Positions 18,466-26,241 of a stretch of DNA of 64,000 nt are shown piece after piece. Positions within the stretch are counted from its first letter, which is position 1. Every line of letters begins with the position of its first letter. Made by a program: the position numbers and the translations under genes. The notes beneath the pieces are model-generated. The model was not told the DNA's origin. It saw only the letters and a list, made by a program, of their open reading frames with translations, and did no database searches. Source of the stretch: Marinifilum fragile JCM 15579 (GTDB taxonomy: Bacteria; Bacteroidota; Bacteroidia; Bacteroidales; Marinifilaceae); assembly GCF_001310955.1 (NCBI RefSeq), contig NZ_BAZX01000022.1:1-64000 (forward strand), read 5' to 3'.

Positions 18466-18491
18466 GAAATTTATTTAATAAGAAGAACCAA

Positions 18492-18578
18492 ATGATTCAA
18501 TTGTTTTACATCCGACGACGACGAATGAGCGCACCTTTAGGGAAAGCGGATTTAGTCTTATTGTCGTGTAATCAATGA
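18492..18578 (+). CDS. arginine leader peptide 2 (28 aa)
   Basis: Begins MIQLFYIRRRRMSAPLGKAD and ends LVLLSCNQ. It has four consecutive CGA codons (18513-18524). Sixteen bases beyond the last Arg codon, within the ORF, lies the antiterminator strand GGGAAAGCGG (18540-18549), which would be left free by a ribosome stalled on the Arg codons. The following terminator begins 18 bases after the stop codon. Confidence 0.85.
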   Translation: MIQLFYIRRRRMSAPLGKADLVLLSCNQ

Positions 18579-18613
18579 TTAAGAACAATATATAGAAGGC
18601 TTACCGTTTTCCC
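18540..18613 (+). promoter_or_regulatory. antiterminator pairing, unit 2
   Basis: GGGAAAGCGG (18540-18549) can pair over 10 bp (one G-T wobble) with CCGTTTTCCC (18604-18613). The latter overlaps the top of the terminator's 5' arm, its loop and the first base of its 3' arm, so the two helices exclude each other. This was inferred by hand pairing, not by energy calculation. Confidence 0.65.
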
Positions 18614-18629
18614 GGTAAGCCTTTTTTTT
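18596..18629 (+). terminator. attenuator terminator 2
   Basis: AAGGCTTACCG (18596-18606) pairs perfectly with CGGTAAGCCTT (18613-18623) around a six-base loop, followed by a T-run to 18629. Very strong. Confidence 0.93.
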
Positions 18630-18666
18630 GAACTATTTGAAAGCAATTGAATTAAAGAATATAAAA

Positions 18667-18780
18667 ATGAAAAGTATAATCTATACAGAAAGCAGACGCC
18701 ACTTGCGAAGTAACTGTTACCCTGGAGGGACGGATGAGCTTGCTGTATCTGATTGTCAGATATATAATAAACTGTATTAA
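18667..18780 (+). CDS. arginine leader peptide 3 (37 aa)
   Basis: Begins MKSIIYTESRRHLRSN and ends SDCQIYNKLY. Arg codons are AGA CGC (18694-18699) and CGA (18706-18708), a looser cluster than in the other leaders. The antiterminator strand (18726-18741) starts 18 bases after the last Arg codon, the same geometry as unit 2. The TAA stop codon is itself part of the terminator's 5' arm, so a ribosome reaching the stop would affect hairpin formation directly. Confidence 0.72.
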   Translation: MKSIIYTESRRHLRSNCYPGGTDELAVSDCQIYNKLY

Positions 18781-18793
18781 GCTTACCGTTCCT
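18726..18793 (+). promoter_or_regulatory. antiterminator pairing, unit 3
   Basis: AGGGACGGATGAGCTT (18726-18741) can pair with AAGCTTACCGTTCCT (18779-18793) over 15 base pairs with one bulged A and two wobbles. The latter is the entire 5' arm plus most of the loop of terminator 3, so antitermination and termination are mutually exclusive. Confidence 0.7.
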
Positions 18794-18809
18794 GCGGTAG
18801 GCTTTTTTT
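18779..18809 (+). terminator. attenuator terminator 3
   Basis: AAGCTTACCG (18779-18788) pairs with CGGTAGGCTT (18795-18804) with one wobble around a six-base loop, followed by a T-run to 18809. Its stem is clearly related to terminator 2, suggesting duplication of the unit. Confidence 0.9.
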
Positions 18810-18835
18810 GTGTGAAATAATTAAAACAAAATAAG

Positions 18836-18976
18836 ATGAAAACAAACAACTCCTTAGAACTCCGACGACGATGGTTTCGGATTTTAAACAACGGAAAATT
18901 AAAAGAAACATTCTTTATTGATATTAATAACAAGTGGTTATGCCTTACTGGTGTAGCTTTATTTTGGGAAACCTAG
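18836..18976 (+). CDS. arginine leader peptide 4 (46 aa), no terminator
   Basis: Begins MKTNNSLELRRRWFRILNNG, with CGA CGA CGA TGG TTT CGG at 18863-18880, and ends GVALFWET. Unlike leaders 1-3 no intrinsic terminator follows. The stop codon is only 10 bases before the ATG at 18987 and 25 before the ATG at 19002, so it may act by translational coupling to the acetyltransferase gene, or be a remnant unit whose terminator has been lost. Confidence 0.65.
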   Translation: MKTNNSLELRRRWFRILNNGKLKETFFIDINNKWLCLTGVALFWET

Positions 18977-18986
18977 AGACTAACAA

Positions 18987-19574
18987 ATGATAGACACATT
19001 AATGGAAGTTGAGCAAAAAATAAGTGTCATTGTAGCAGATTTAAGACATATTGATTATGCAACAGAAATTTGCGATATGATTGAAAGGGCCGCAAAAATA
19101 CGCGGTACCGGAATTGCAAAAAGAAATCCTTTGTACCTGGTACAAAAGATTCAGGAAGGGAAAGCTATCATTGCTTTTGATGACTTAAAAGTAATTGGAT
19201 TCTGCTATATAGAAACTTGGGAGCATGGTAAATATGTTGCCAATTCAGGTTTAATTGTTGATCCGGAATACCGAGCAGTAGGATTAGCAAGATTAATTAA
19301 AGCAGAAGCATTCAAGTTGTCGAGGAAGCGATATCCACAGGCTAAAATCTTTGGTTTAACAACCAGTCTTCCTGTAATGAAGATCAATTCGGATTTGGGT
19401 TATAGACCAGTAACATTCTCAGAGTTAACTACTGATGAATCATTTTGGAAAGGATGTAGTAGTTGTGTGAACTACGATATTCTGCAAAGAACGGATAAGA
19501 AAATGTGCCTTTGTACAGGGATGTTATTCGATCCGAGTAAAAATGGTACACCCAATTCAAACGAAAGCAAATAA
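18987..19574 (+). CDS. GNAT N-acetyltransferase, first gene of the arg operon (N-acetylglutamate synthase candidate)
   Basis: 195 residues (or 190 if the ATG at 19002, MEVEQKISVIVADLRHIDY, is used). The GNAT fold is shown by VIGFCYIETW and NSGLIVDPEYRAVGLARLIKAEAF, the acetyl-CoA loop between beta4 and alpha3. The C-terminal part has several cysteines (GCSSCVNYDIL, MCLCTGML) that could bind a metal. As first gene of an arginine operon with no argA or argJ in view, it probably makes N-acetyl- (or succinyl-) glutamate, but this is inferred from context. It directly follows the four-leader array. Confidence 0.8.
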   Translation: MIDTLMEVEQKISVIVADLRHIDYATEICDMIERAAKIRGTGIAKRNPLYLVQKIQEGKAIIAFDDLKVIGFCYIETWEHGKYVANSGLIVDPEYRAVGLARLIKAEAFKLSRKRYPQAKIFGLTTSLPVMKINSDLGYRPVTFSELTTDESFWKGCSSCVNYDILQRTDKKMCLCTGMLFDPSKNGTPNSNESK

Positions 19575-19604
19575 ACAATTCAATCAATCTAAAAAGAGAA
19601 AACA

Positions 19605-20804
19605 ATGACAACAGATAAGAAAAAAGTAGTATTAGCATATAGCGGCGGATTAGATACAACATATTGTGCACTTTACCTTTCTAAGGAGTTGGGGATGGAA
19701 GTGTACACAGCATTAGGAAATACGGGTGGTTTTAGTGATGAAGAACTGGCTGAAATTGAAGATAGAACCAAGCAATTGGGAGTTGTTGAACACGTATCGC
19801 TGGATATTACAAAAGAATACTACGAAAAATGTATCAAATACATGATTATGGGTAATGTGCTTAAAAATAATACATACCCATTATCCGTAAGTTCAGAGAG
19901 AGCTTTTCAGGCAATGGCCATTGCTCAATATGCTCATTCCATTAATGCAGATTATATCGCACACGGGAGTACAGGTGCAGGAAATGATCAAATCAGATTC
20001 GATTTGATTTTTAAAATTATGGCTCCAAATGCCGAAATTATTACTCCAACCAGAGATCTTGAATTAAGCAGAGAAACTGAAATTCAGTACTTGAAAGATC
20101 ATGGTATTCATGCGAACTTCGAGAAAATGAAGTATTCCATTAATGCTGGGATTTGGGGAACCAGTATTGGAGGAAAAGAGACCCTAACCTCAAGTCAACC
20201 ATTGCCTGAGGAAGCTTACCCTAAGCAAGTTGTAAAAACAGAGCCAGAGAAATTAAGCATTGAGTTTAAGGAAGGTGAATTGGTAGCGGTTAACGGCGAA
20301 AAAGTAGCACACGCTTTAGAGGCAATTCAAAAAATAGAAGCAGCTGGTGCAGCCTTCGGTATCGGAAGAGATATGCACGTAGGTGATACCATTATTGGTA
20401 CCAAAGGTAGAGTAGCATTCGAAGCGGCAGCTCCTTTAATGATTATAAAAGCTCATGAGACTTTGGAAAAGCACACTTTAACCAAGTGGCAAATGTACTG
20501 GAAAGAACAAATTTCCAACTTCTATGGCATGTTGCTTCATGAAGCACAGTATTTAGAGCCGGTAATGAGAAATATGGAGACTTTCCTTGTTGATTCACAA
20601 AAGAATGTGAATGGTACAGTTTTCATTAATATGAGCCCAAAACAGTTCTTTGTTGAAGGTATTGAATCACCTAACGATCTAATGTCTGATTTGTTTGGTC
20701 AGTATGGCGAAAGTAATGAAGGTTGGACAGCAGATGATGTAAAAGGCTTCACAAATATTTTGGCCAATTCTCTTAAGATTTATCATACAGTAAATAAGCA
20801 ATAA
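19605..20804 (+). CDS. argG: argininosuccinate synthase
   Basis: 399 residues, the usual length. It has the N-type ATP pyrophosphatase P-loop VLAYSGGLDTTYCAL (residues 9-23), the citrulline/aspartate-binding segment IAHGSTGAGNDQIRFDL, and SINAGIWGTSIGGKE. It ligates citrulline and aspartate using ATP, giving argininosuccinate for ArgH. All eight Arg codons are AGA, which contrasts with the CGA-rich leaders upstream. It follows the GNAT gene by 30 bases and is followed almost immediately by argC. Confidence 0.97.
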   Translation: MTTDKKKVVLAYSGGLDTTYCALYLSKELGMEVYTALGNTGGFSDEELAEIEDRTKQLGVVEHVSLDITKEYYEKCIKYMIMGNVLKNNTYPLSVSSERAFQAMAIAQYAHSINADYIAHGSTGAGNDQIRFDLIFKIMAPNAEIITPTRDLELSRETEIQYLKDHGIHANFEKMKYSINAGIWGTSIGGKETLTSSQPLPEEAYPKQVVKTEPEKLSIEFKEGELVAVNGEKVAHALEAIQKIEAAGAAFGIGRDMHVGDTIIGTKGRVAFEAAAPLMIIKAHETLEKHTLTKWQMYWKEQISNFYGMLLHEAQYLEPVMRNMETFLVDSQKNVNGTVFINMSPKQFFVEGIESPNDLMSDLFGQYGESNEGWTADDVKGFTNILANSLKIYHTVNKQ

Positions 20805-20805
20805 G

Positions 20806-21771
20806 ATGGTGAATGTTGGAATTATAGGTGGTGCAGGATATACTGCAGGAGAATTGCTACGCATATTAGTTTGGCACCCAACGGTAAATATTGCTTTTGT
20901 ACAGAGTACGAGCCATGCCGGGCATCCAATTACAGATGTGCACAAGGATTTACTTGGTGATACAGATTTAATTTTTGGAGAGGCCTATTATTCAGCGGTA
21001 GATGCAATATTTATTTGTTCAGGGCATGGAAAAACCAAAGCTTTCCTAGGGCAGAATAACTTGCCGAATGATTTGTATATTATTGATTTAAGTACCGATT
21101 ACAGACCTAAAAATAATGATGCTGGTTTTGTTTACGGATTACCGGAATTGAATAAGGAAAGCATTGAAACAGCTAGCAGAATTGCTAATCCAGGATGTTT
21201 TGCTACTTGCATTGAATTGGGATTACTTCCATTGGCAGAAGAAAAGCAATTAAGTGAAGAAATTCATGTAAATGCAATAACAGGATCGACTGGAGCAGGA
21301 CAAAATCCAACAGTAACTTCTCATTTTAGCTGGAAGAATAACAATGTAGCGGTTTACAAAGCCTTTACGCATCAGCATCTGGCGGAAATTACTGAATCTG
21401 TACATCAGCTGCAGCCTGATTACTCAAAAGCCATCAACTTTATTCCGGTAAGAGGGAATTTTAGCAGGGGAATCATGGCGACCATTTATACGGATTGTGA
21501 GTGGAGCCTAGAAGAAGCGAAAGAGAAATATCAATCTTATTATTCAGAACATCCTTTTGTTACCATATCGAATGTTGTTCCTGATGTAAAACAAGTAGTT
21601 AACACCAATAAATGCGTGTTATACATTGAGAAGCATGGAAACAAATTAATGATTGTTTCGGTAATTGATAATCTACTAAAAGGAGCATCAGGGCAGGCTG
21701 TTCAGAATATGAACATCATGTTTGGATTGAATGAAAAAGAAGGCTTAGGCTTAAAACCCGTAGGTTTTTAA
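20806..21771 (+). CDS. argC: N-acetyl-gamma-glutamyl-phosphate reductase
   Basis: 321 residues. The NADP-binding start VNVGIIGGAGYTAGELLRIL and the active-site Cys in IANPGCFATCIELGLLPL (about residue 129) identify ArgC; a catalytic His probably lies in FTHQHLAEI. It reduces N-acyl-glutamyl-5-phosphate to the semialdehyde, the third step of the cycle. Its start codon lies one base after the argG stop, so the genes are translationally close. Confidence 0.96.
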   Translation: MVNVGIIGGAGYTAGELLRILVWHPTVNIAFVQSTSHAGHPITDVHKDLLGDTDLIFGEAYYSAVDAIFICSGHGKTKAFLGQNNLPNDLYIIDLSTDYRPKNNDAGFVYGLPELNKESIETASRIANPGCFATCIELGLLPLAEEKQLSEEIHVNAITGSTGAGQNPTVTSHFSWKNNNVAVYKAFTHQHLAEITESVHQLQPDYSKAINFIPVRGNFSRGIMATIYTDCEWSLEEAKEKYQSYYSEHPFVTISNVVPDVKQVVNTNKCVLYIEKHGNKLMIVSVIDNLLKGASGQAVQNMNIMFGLNEKEGLGLKPVGF

Positions 21772-21786
21772 AAGGAGGAAAGAAAA

Positions 21787-22923
21787 ATGAAATTATTCGA
21801 CGTATATAGTTGTTACGATATAAATCTTGTTAACGGAAAGGGCATGAAACTTTCTGATGACAAAGGAAATCAATACATGGATTTTTATGGTGGACATGGA
21901 GTGATCTCTATTGGTCATTCTCATCCACATTACATGTTTAGAATTGAAAACCAACTGCATTGTTTAGGATTCTATTCAAATGCAGTAAAGAATGAATTAC
22001 AAGAAAAACTGGCCTGTAAATTGGGCCAGCTTAGCGGATATGATGATTACAACCTGTTCTTATGCAACTCGGGAGCAGAAGCCAATGAGAATGCATTGAA
22101 AATAGCATCATTCCACAATCAGAAATCAAAGATAATCTCGATTAAAGGAGCATTTCATGGTAGAACTGGGGGAGCTCTTTCGGTTACCGACAATCCAAAA
22201 TTATCATCTGAATTCAATGCAAAGCACAATGTGGTTTTTGTTGAAATGAATGATACGGAGAGCCTGGTAAAAGAGCTTGAAAAAGGTGATGTTTCAGCGG
22301 TGATCATAGAAGGAATTCAAGGTGTTAATGGTGTTTTTGAACCAAGTGTCGATTTCTTGAAAGCAACAAAATCAGCATGCGAACAGAATGGTGCGCTCTT
22401 GATTTTGGATGAGATTCAATCAGGATTTGGAAGAAGCGGAAAGTTCTTTGCCCACCAGTATTCAGGTGTAAAACCAGACATCATTACCACAGCAAAAGGG
22501 ATGGGAAATGGTTTTCCAATTGCAGGAGTTCTGATAGCTCCGGAAATCAAGGCATGGAAAGGAATGTTGGGAACTACCTTCGGAGGAAATCACCTGGCTT
22601 GTGCAGCTGCAACAGCCGTACTGGAAGCTATTGAAGAAGAAAAACTATTGGATAATTCTGTTGAGATAGGGAATTATTTAATGGAAAACTTAAAAGAGAA
22701 TAAAGCAATTAAAGCAATAAGGGGGAAAGGCTTAATGATTGGTATCGACATAGCAAACATGTCGGAAATTAGAACGAAGCTCCTAAAAGAACATGGAATA
22801 TTTACCGGTTCTTCAGGACAGAACACACTTCGTTTGTTGCCACCACTTTCGATTACAAAGAAAGAGGCAGACCAATTCATTAAAGCGTTTAATTGTGTTT
22901 TAGCAAGCACTTGTGCGGCTTAA
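21787..22923 (+). CDS. argD: acetylornithine aminotransferase
   Basis: 378 residues, a class III PLP aminotransferase. It has the GGHGVISIGHSHP start, GAEANENALK, the PLP ring-stacking IKGAFHGRT, the Asp of LILDEIQSGFGRSG, and the Schiff-base Lys in ITTAKGMGNGFPIAGV (about residue 237). It transfers the amino group from glutamate to N-acyl-glutamate semialdehyde. A purine-rich AAAGGAGGAAAG tract lies just before the ATG, one of the few Shine-Dalgarno-like sites in the window. Confidence 0.96.
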   Translation: MKLFDVYSCYDINLVNGKGMKLSDDKGNQYMDFYGGHGVISIGHSHPHYMFRIENQLHCLGFYSNAVKNELQEKLACKLGQLSGYDDYNLFLCNSGAEANENALKIASFHNQKSKIISIKGAFHGRTGGALSVTDNPKLSSEFNAKHNVVFVEMNDTESLVKELEKGDVSAVIIEGIQGVNGVFEPSVDFLKATKSACEQNGALLILDEIQSGFGRSGKFFAHQYSGVKPDIITTAKGMGNGFPIAGVLIAPEIKAWKGMLGTTFGGNHLACAAATAVLEAIEEEKLLDNSVEIGNYLMENLKENKAIKAIRGKGLMIGIDIANMSEIRTKLLKEHGIFTGSSGQNTLRLLPPLSITKKEADQFIKAFNCVLASTCAA

Positions 22924-22956
22924 CGCAAAGTAGTAAAACCCAAATTGTAAAGAGAA

Positions 22957-23733
22957 ATGAGCGAACTAACTGTAGTAAAAATTGGAGGAAACGTAATTGA
23001 TGATCCAGATAAGTTGAATGACTTTCTGGATGCATTTTCAAACTTGAGTGGCAAAGTGGTTTTGGTACATGGAGGAGGAAAGCTGGCATCGGATCTTTCA
23101 GGAGAACTTGGAGTGAAAACCAAAATGGTGAATGGCAGAAGAATTACTGATGCTGAAAACCTAAAGCTGGTTACCATGGTGTATGCTGGATTGGTGAACA
23201 AGAATATTGTAGCATCACTTCAGGCCAGAGGCGTAAATGCAATGGGAATGTGCGGAGCCGATCAGGATTTAATTCTGGCAGAAAAGCGTAATCATCCAAC
23301 AATTGACTTTGGCTTTGTAGGTGATATCACGAAGGTGAATACACTGGCTTTGTGCAAACAGATTGAGTGCAACTCTACTTTGGTTATTGCGCCAATTACT
23401 CACGATGGCAAAGGGCAATTGCTAAATACAAACGCCGATACCATTGCAACCGAAGTTGCTGCTGCTTTAAGCCGTTTCTACAAGGTGAAGTTAGTATATA
23501 GTTTCGAAAAATTAGGAGTTTTAATGGATGCCGATGATGACAGCAGTGTAATGCCTGTTTTAAATGCAGAACAGTGTGCACAAATGGTAAAAGATGGCAG
23601 CATTAATACTGGAATGATGCCAAAAACAGAAAATGCTTTTTACGCACTTAAACAAGGTGTTGAAGAGGTAATCATTGGCAATTTTGTTTCGATGGCGAAC
23701 AATCATTCATCAGGAACTCAGATTATTCAATAG
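22957..23733 (+). CDS. argB: acetylglutamate kinase
   Basis: 258 residues of the amino-acid kinase fold: VVKIGGNVIDD at the N-terminus, VLVHGGGKLASDLSGELG for the substrate loop, and LLNTNADTIATEVAAAL (about residues 150-166). It phosphorylates N-acyl-glutamate and is usually the step inhibited by arginine; it lacks the long N-terminal helix of hexameric arginine-sensitive ArgB, so feedback control at the enzyme may be weak (inference), leaving room for control at the leader RNA. Confidence 0.95.
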   Translation: MSELTVVKIGGNVIDDPDKLNDFLDAFSNLSGKVVLVHGGGKLASDLSGELGVKTKMVNGRRITDAENLKLVTMVYAGLVNKNIVASLQARGVNAMGMCGADQDLILAEKRNHPTIDFGFVGDITKVNTLALCKQIECNSTLVIAPITHDGKGQLLNTNADTIATEVAAALSRFYKVKLVYSFEKLGVLMDADDDSSVMPVLNAEQCAQMVKDGSINTGMMPKTENAFYALKQGVEEVIIGNFVSMANNHSSGTQIIQ

Positions 23734-23740
23734 AAGAAAA

Positions 23741-24817
23741 ATGAATTTAGATAAATACACAGATATCGCCCTAAATACACTAAAAGAACTGATTTCGATC
23801 CAATCCTTTAGCAAAGAGGAAAATCTTGTTGCTGATGTGATGAATAAGAAGTTATCAGCCTTTGGATATAAAGTGTATAGAAAAGGGAATAATGTTTGGG
23901 TATTCAATAAGAATTTTAATGAAGGCAAACCTGTTTTGCTAATGAATTCTCATTTGGATACCGTAAAACCAAACGAAAAGTGGACCAAAGATCCTTACAA
24001 TCCTGAAGTGGTAGATGGAAAACTTTACGGATTGGGAAGTAATGATGCAGGAGGTTGTTTGGTATCACTAATGGCAACTTTCCTGGCGCTGGATGAAACC
24101 GATCAGGAATACAACCGAGTGTTTTGTGCTTCAGCAGAAGAGGAAATATCGGGTAAGAATGGTTTTGAGTTGGTTCAGGATGAAATTGGAAGAATTGATG
24201 TTGGTATCGTTGGAGAGCCAACCCTAATGGAGATGGCCATTGCTGAGAAAGGACTAATGGTGCTTGATTGTGAAGCCATAGGAGTTCCTGGACATGCTGC
24301 CAGAAACGAAGGTGTTAATGCCATAAGTCTTGCCATGAAAGATATTGAGTGGTTTCACACTTTCCAATTCGAGAATGAATCAGAAATGCTTGGGCCGGTT
24401 AAAATGACTGTTACGCAGATTAATGCAGGAAAACAACACAATGTAATTCCAGCATCATGTACCTATGTTGTAGATGTTAGAACCAACGAGCATTACTCAA
24501 ACGAGAAAGCTTTTGAGATCATTAAAGCAAATGTTGAAAGTGATGTAAAAGCAAGATCATTTAGAATGAATTCATCAGGTATTCCTTTGGAACATCCTTT
24601 AATACAGGCTGGTTTAGAACAAGGAATGGGCTATTATGGATCCCCAACCACATCTGATCAGGCAATTATGAAAGGGTTTCCAAGCTTAAAATTGGGACCA
24701 GGTGATTCTGCAAGATCGCATACAGCGGATGAGTTTATCTATGTGAAAGAAATTGGGCAAGGCATCGAAAAATATTATAACTTGTTGAACGGATTAAAAT
24801 TGACAACAAATAAATAA
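23741..24817 (+). CDS. argE: M20 deacylase, acetylornithine/acetylcitrulline deacetylase-like
   Basis: 358 residues from the ATG at 23741 (MNLDKYTDIALNTLKEL); an in-frame ATG 22 codons earlier lies within argB and is less likely. M20 metallopeptidase signatures are NSHLDTVKPNEKWTKDP (metal His/Asp), LYGLGSNDAGG and CASAEEEISG (catalytic Glu). In Bacteroidota this enzyme deacylates N-acetyl- or N-succinyl-citrulline (or ornithine) to free the arginine precursor. The acyl specificity cannot be read here. A nearby carbamoyltransferase gene is missing from the cluster. Confidence 0.88.
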   Translation: MNLDKYTDIALNTLKELISIQSFSKEENLVADVMNKKLSAFGYKVYRKGNNVWVFNKNFNEGKPVLLMNSHLDTVKPNEKWTKDPYNPEVVDGKLYGLGSNDAGGCLVSLMATFLALDETDQEYNRVFCASAEEEISGKNGFELVQDEIGRIDVGIVGEPTLMEMAIAEKGLMVLDCEAIGVPGHAARNEGVNAISLAMKDIEWFHTFQFENESEMLGPVKMTVTQINAGKQHNVIPASCTYVVDVRTNEHYSNEKAFEIIKANVESDVKARSFRMNSSGIPLEHPLIQAGLEQGMGYYGSPTTSDQAIMKGFPSLKLGPGDSARSHTADEFIYVKEIGQGIEKYYNLLNGLKLTTNK

Positions 24818-24842
24818 CCTAAAATACTTAAATCACACAAAT

Positions 24843-26179
24843 ATGAAACTTTGGGACAAAGGCGTACAAGTAGATAAGAAAATAGAACAATTTACGGTTG
24901 GAATGGACCGTGAATTGGATCTGGAACTGGCTGCTTTTGATGTTCTTGGATCACTTGCGCACATTGAAATGCTACAGTCTATAGGTCTGTTGGAAAAGAA
25001 AGAATTAAAACTAATTCAGGAAGAACTAAGAAAAATATATTCATCCATAAAAAATGGAGCCTTTGTGATCGAAGAAGGAATTGAGGATGTTCACTCGCAG
25101 ATTGAGTATTTGCTTACACAGGCTTTAGGAGATATTGGTAAGAAAATACACAGTGGAAGATCTAGAAACGACCAGGTTCTTTTGGACTTGAAACTGTTTA
25201 CTCGAAACAAGCTAGAGGAGATCGTGCGTGAGGCAAGATTATTATTTGACTTGTTGATTGAGAAAAGCAATACTTATAAGGATGTTTTGATTCCAGGCTA
25301 TACTCACTTGCAAGTGGCAATGCTTCATCGTTTGGTTTGTGGTTTGGATCCTATGCTGAGAGTTTAACGGACGACCTGTTGGTACTTCAATCAGCTTATA
25401 AGGTAGTAAATCAAAATCCATTGGGATCAGGAGCAGGATATGGTTCATCTTTCCCTCTAAATCGTCAAATGACAACTGATTTGCTAGGTTTTGATAACCT
25501 AAGCTACAATGTGGTTTATGCACAAATGGGACGTGGAAAGATGGAGTTTACAGTTCTTTCTGCACTTGCCAATATGGCCATGACCATTGCTAAGCTGGCT
25601 ATGGATGCATGTTTATACAATTCGCAGAACTTTAACTTCCTAAGTTTCCCTGATGAGTTGACAACAGGTAGTAGTATCATGCCGCACAAGAAAAATCCGG
25701 ATGTTTTTGAGGTAATTAGAGCACATGCCAATGCATTGCAAATGCTTCCTGCGCAAATTCAGGCAGTAACTTCAAATCTACCTTCGGGATATCACAGGGA
25801 TTATCAGTTGACCAAGGAATTCTTTATGCCATCATTCGATAAGATGCTTTCATGTCTGGAAATGACCAGAATCATGTTATCAGAAGTGAAAATTAACAAA
25901 GAAGTATTGAATGATGAGCGTTATCAATATCTGTTTACCGTTGAAGAAGTAAACAAGATGGTTGTAGACGGAATCCCTTTCCGTGATGCTTACAAGAAGG
26001 TTGGACAATTGGTAGAGGCAGGAGAGTTCAAGCACGAGGGCGAAATTAATCACGTTCACGAAGGAAGTCTTGGGAATTTATGCAATGATAGAATCGTATG
26101 CAAGATGAATGAAACATTTGTAGCATTCAACTTCCACAAGACCAAAGAGGCTTATATGAACTTACTAAATAGAATATAA
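24843..26179 (+). CDS. argH: argininosuccinate lyase, frameshifted
   Basis: Fumarase/aspartase superfamily. It has GMDRELDLELAAFDVLGSLAH, the helix SGRSRNDQVLLDL, the catalytic TTGSSIMPHKKNPDVFE (second frame), and a typical C-terminal domain. The first frame ends at YTHLQVAM-LHRL; adding one missing C after ATG (about 25323) gives the canonical YTHLQVAMPSSFGLWFGSYAESL, so one gene of about 445 residues is intended. It splits argininosuccinate into arginine and fumarate. The break is most likely a sequencing error, since the rest is intact. Confidence 0.95.
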
Positions 26180-26241
26180 GAACGGTCGATACGGCACATT
26201 TAACTATTAATCGAATTTAATAACCATTTTATAGAACTTTT

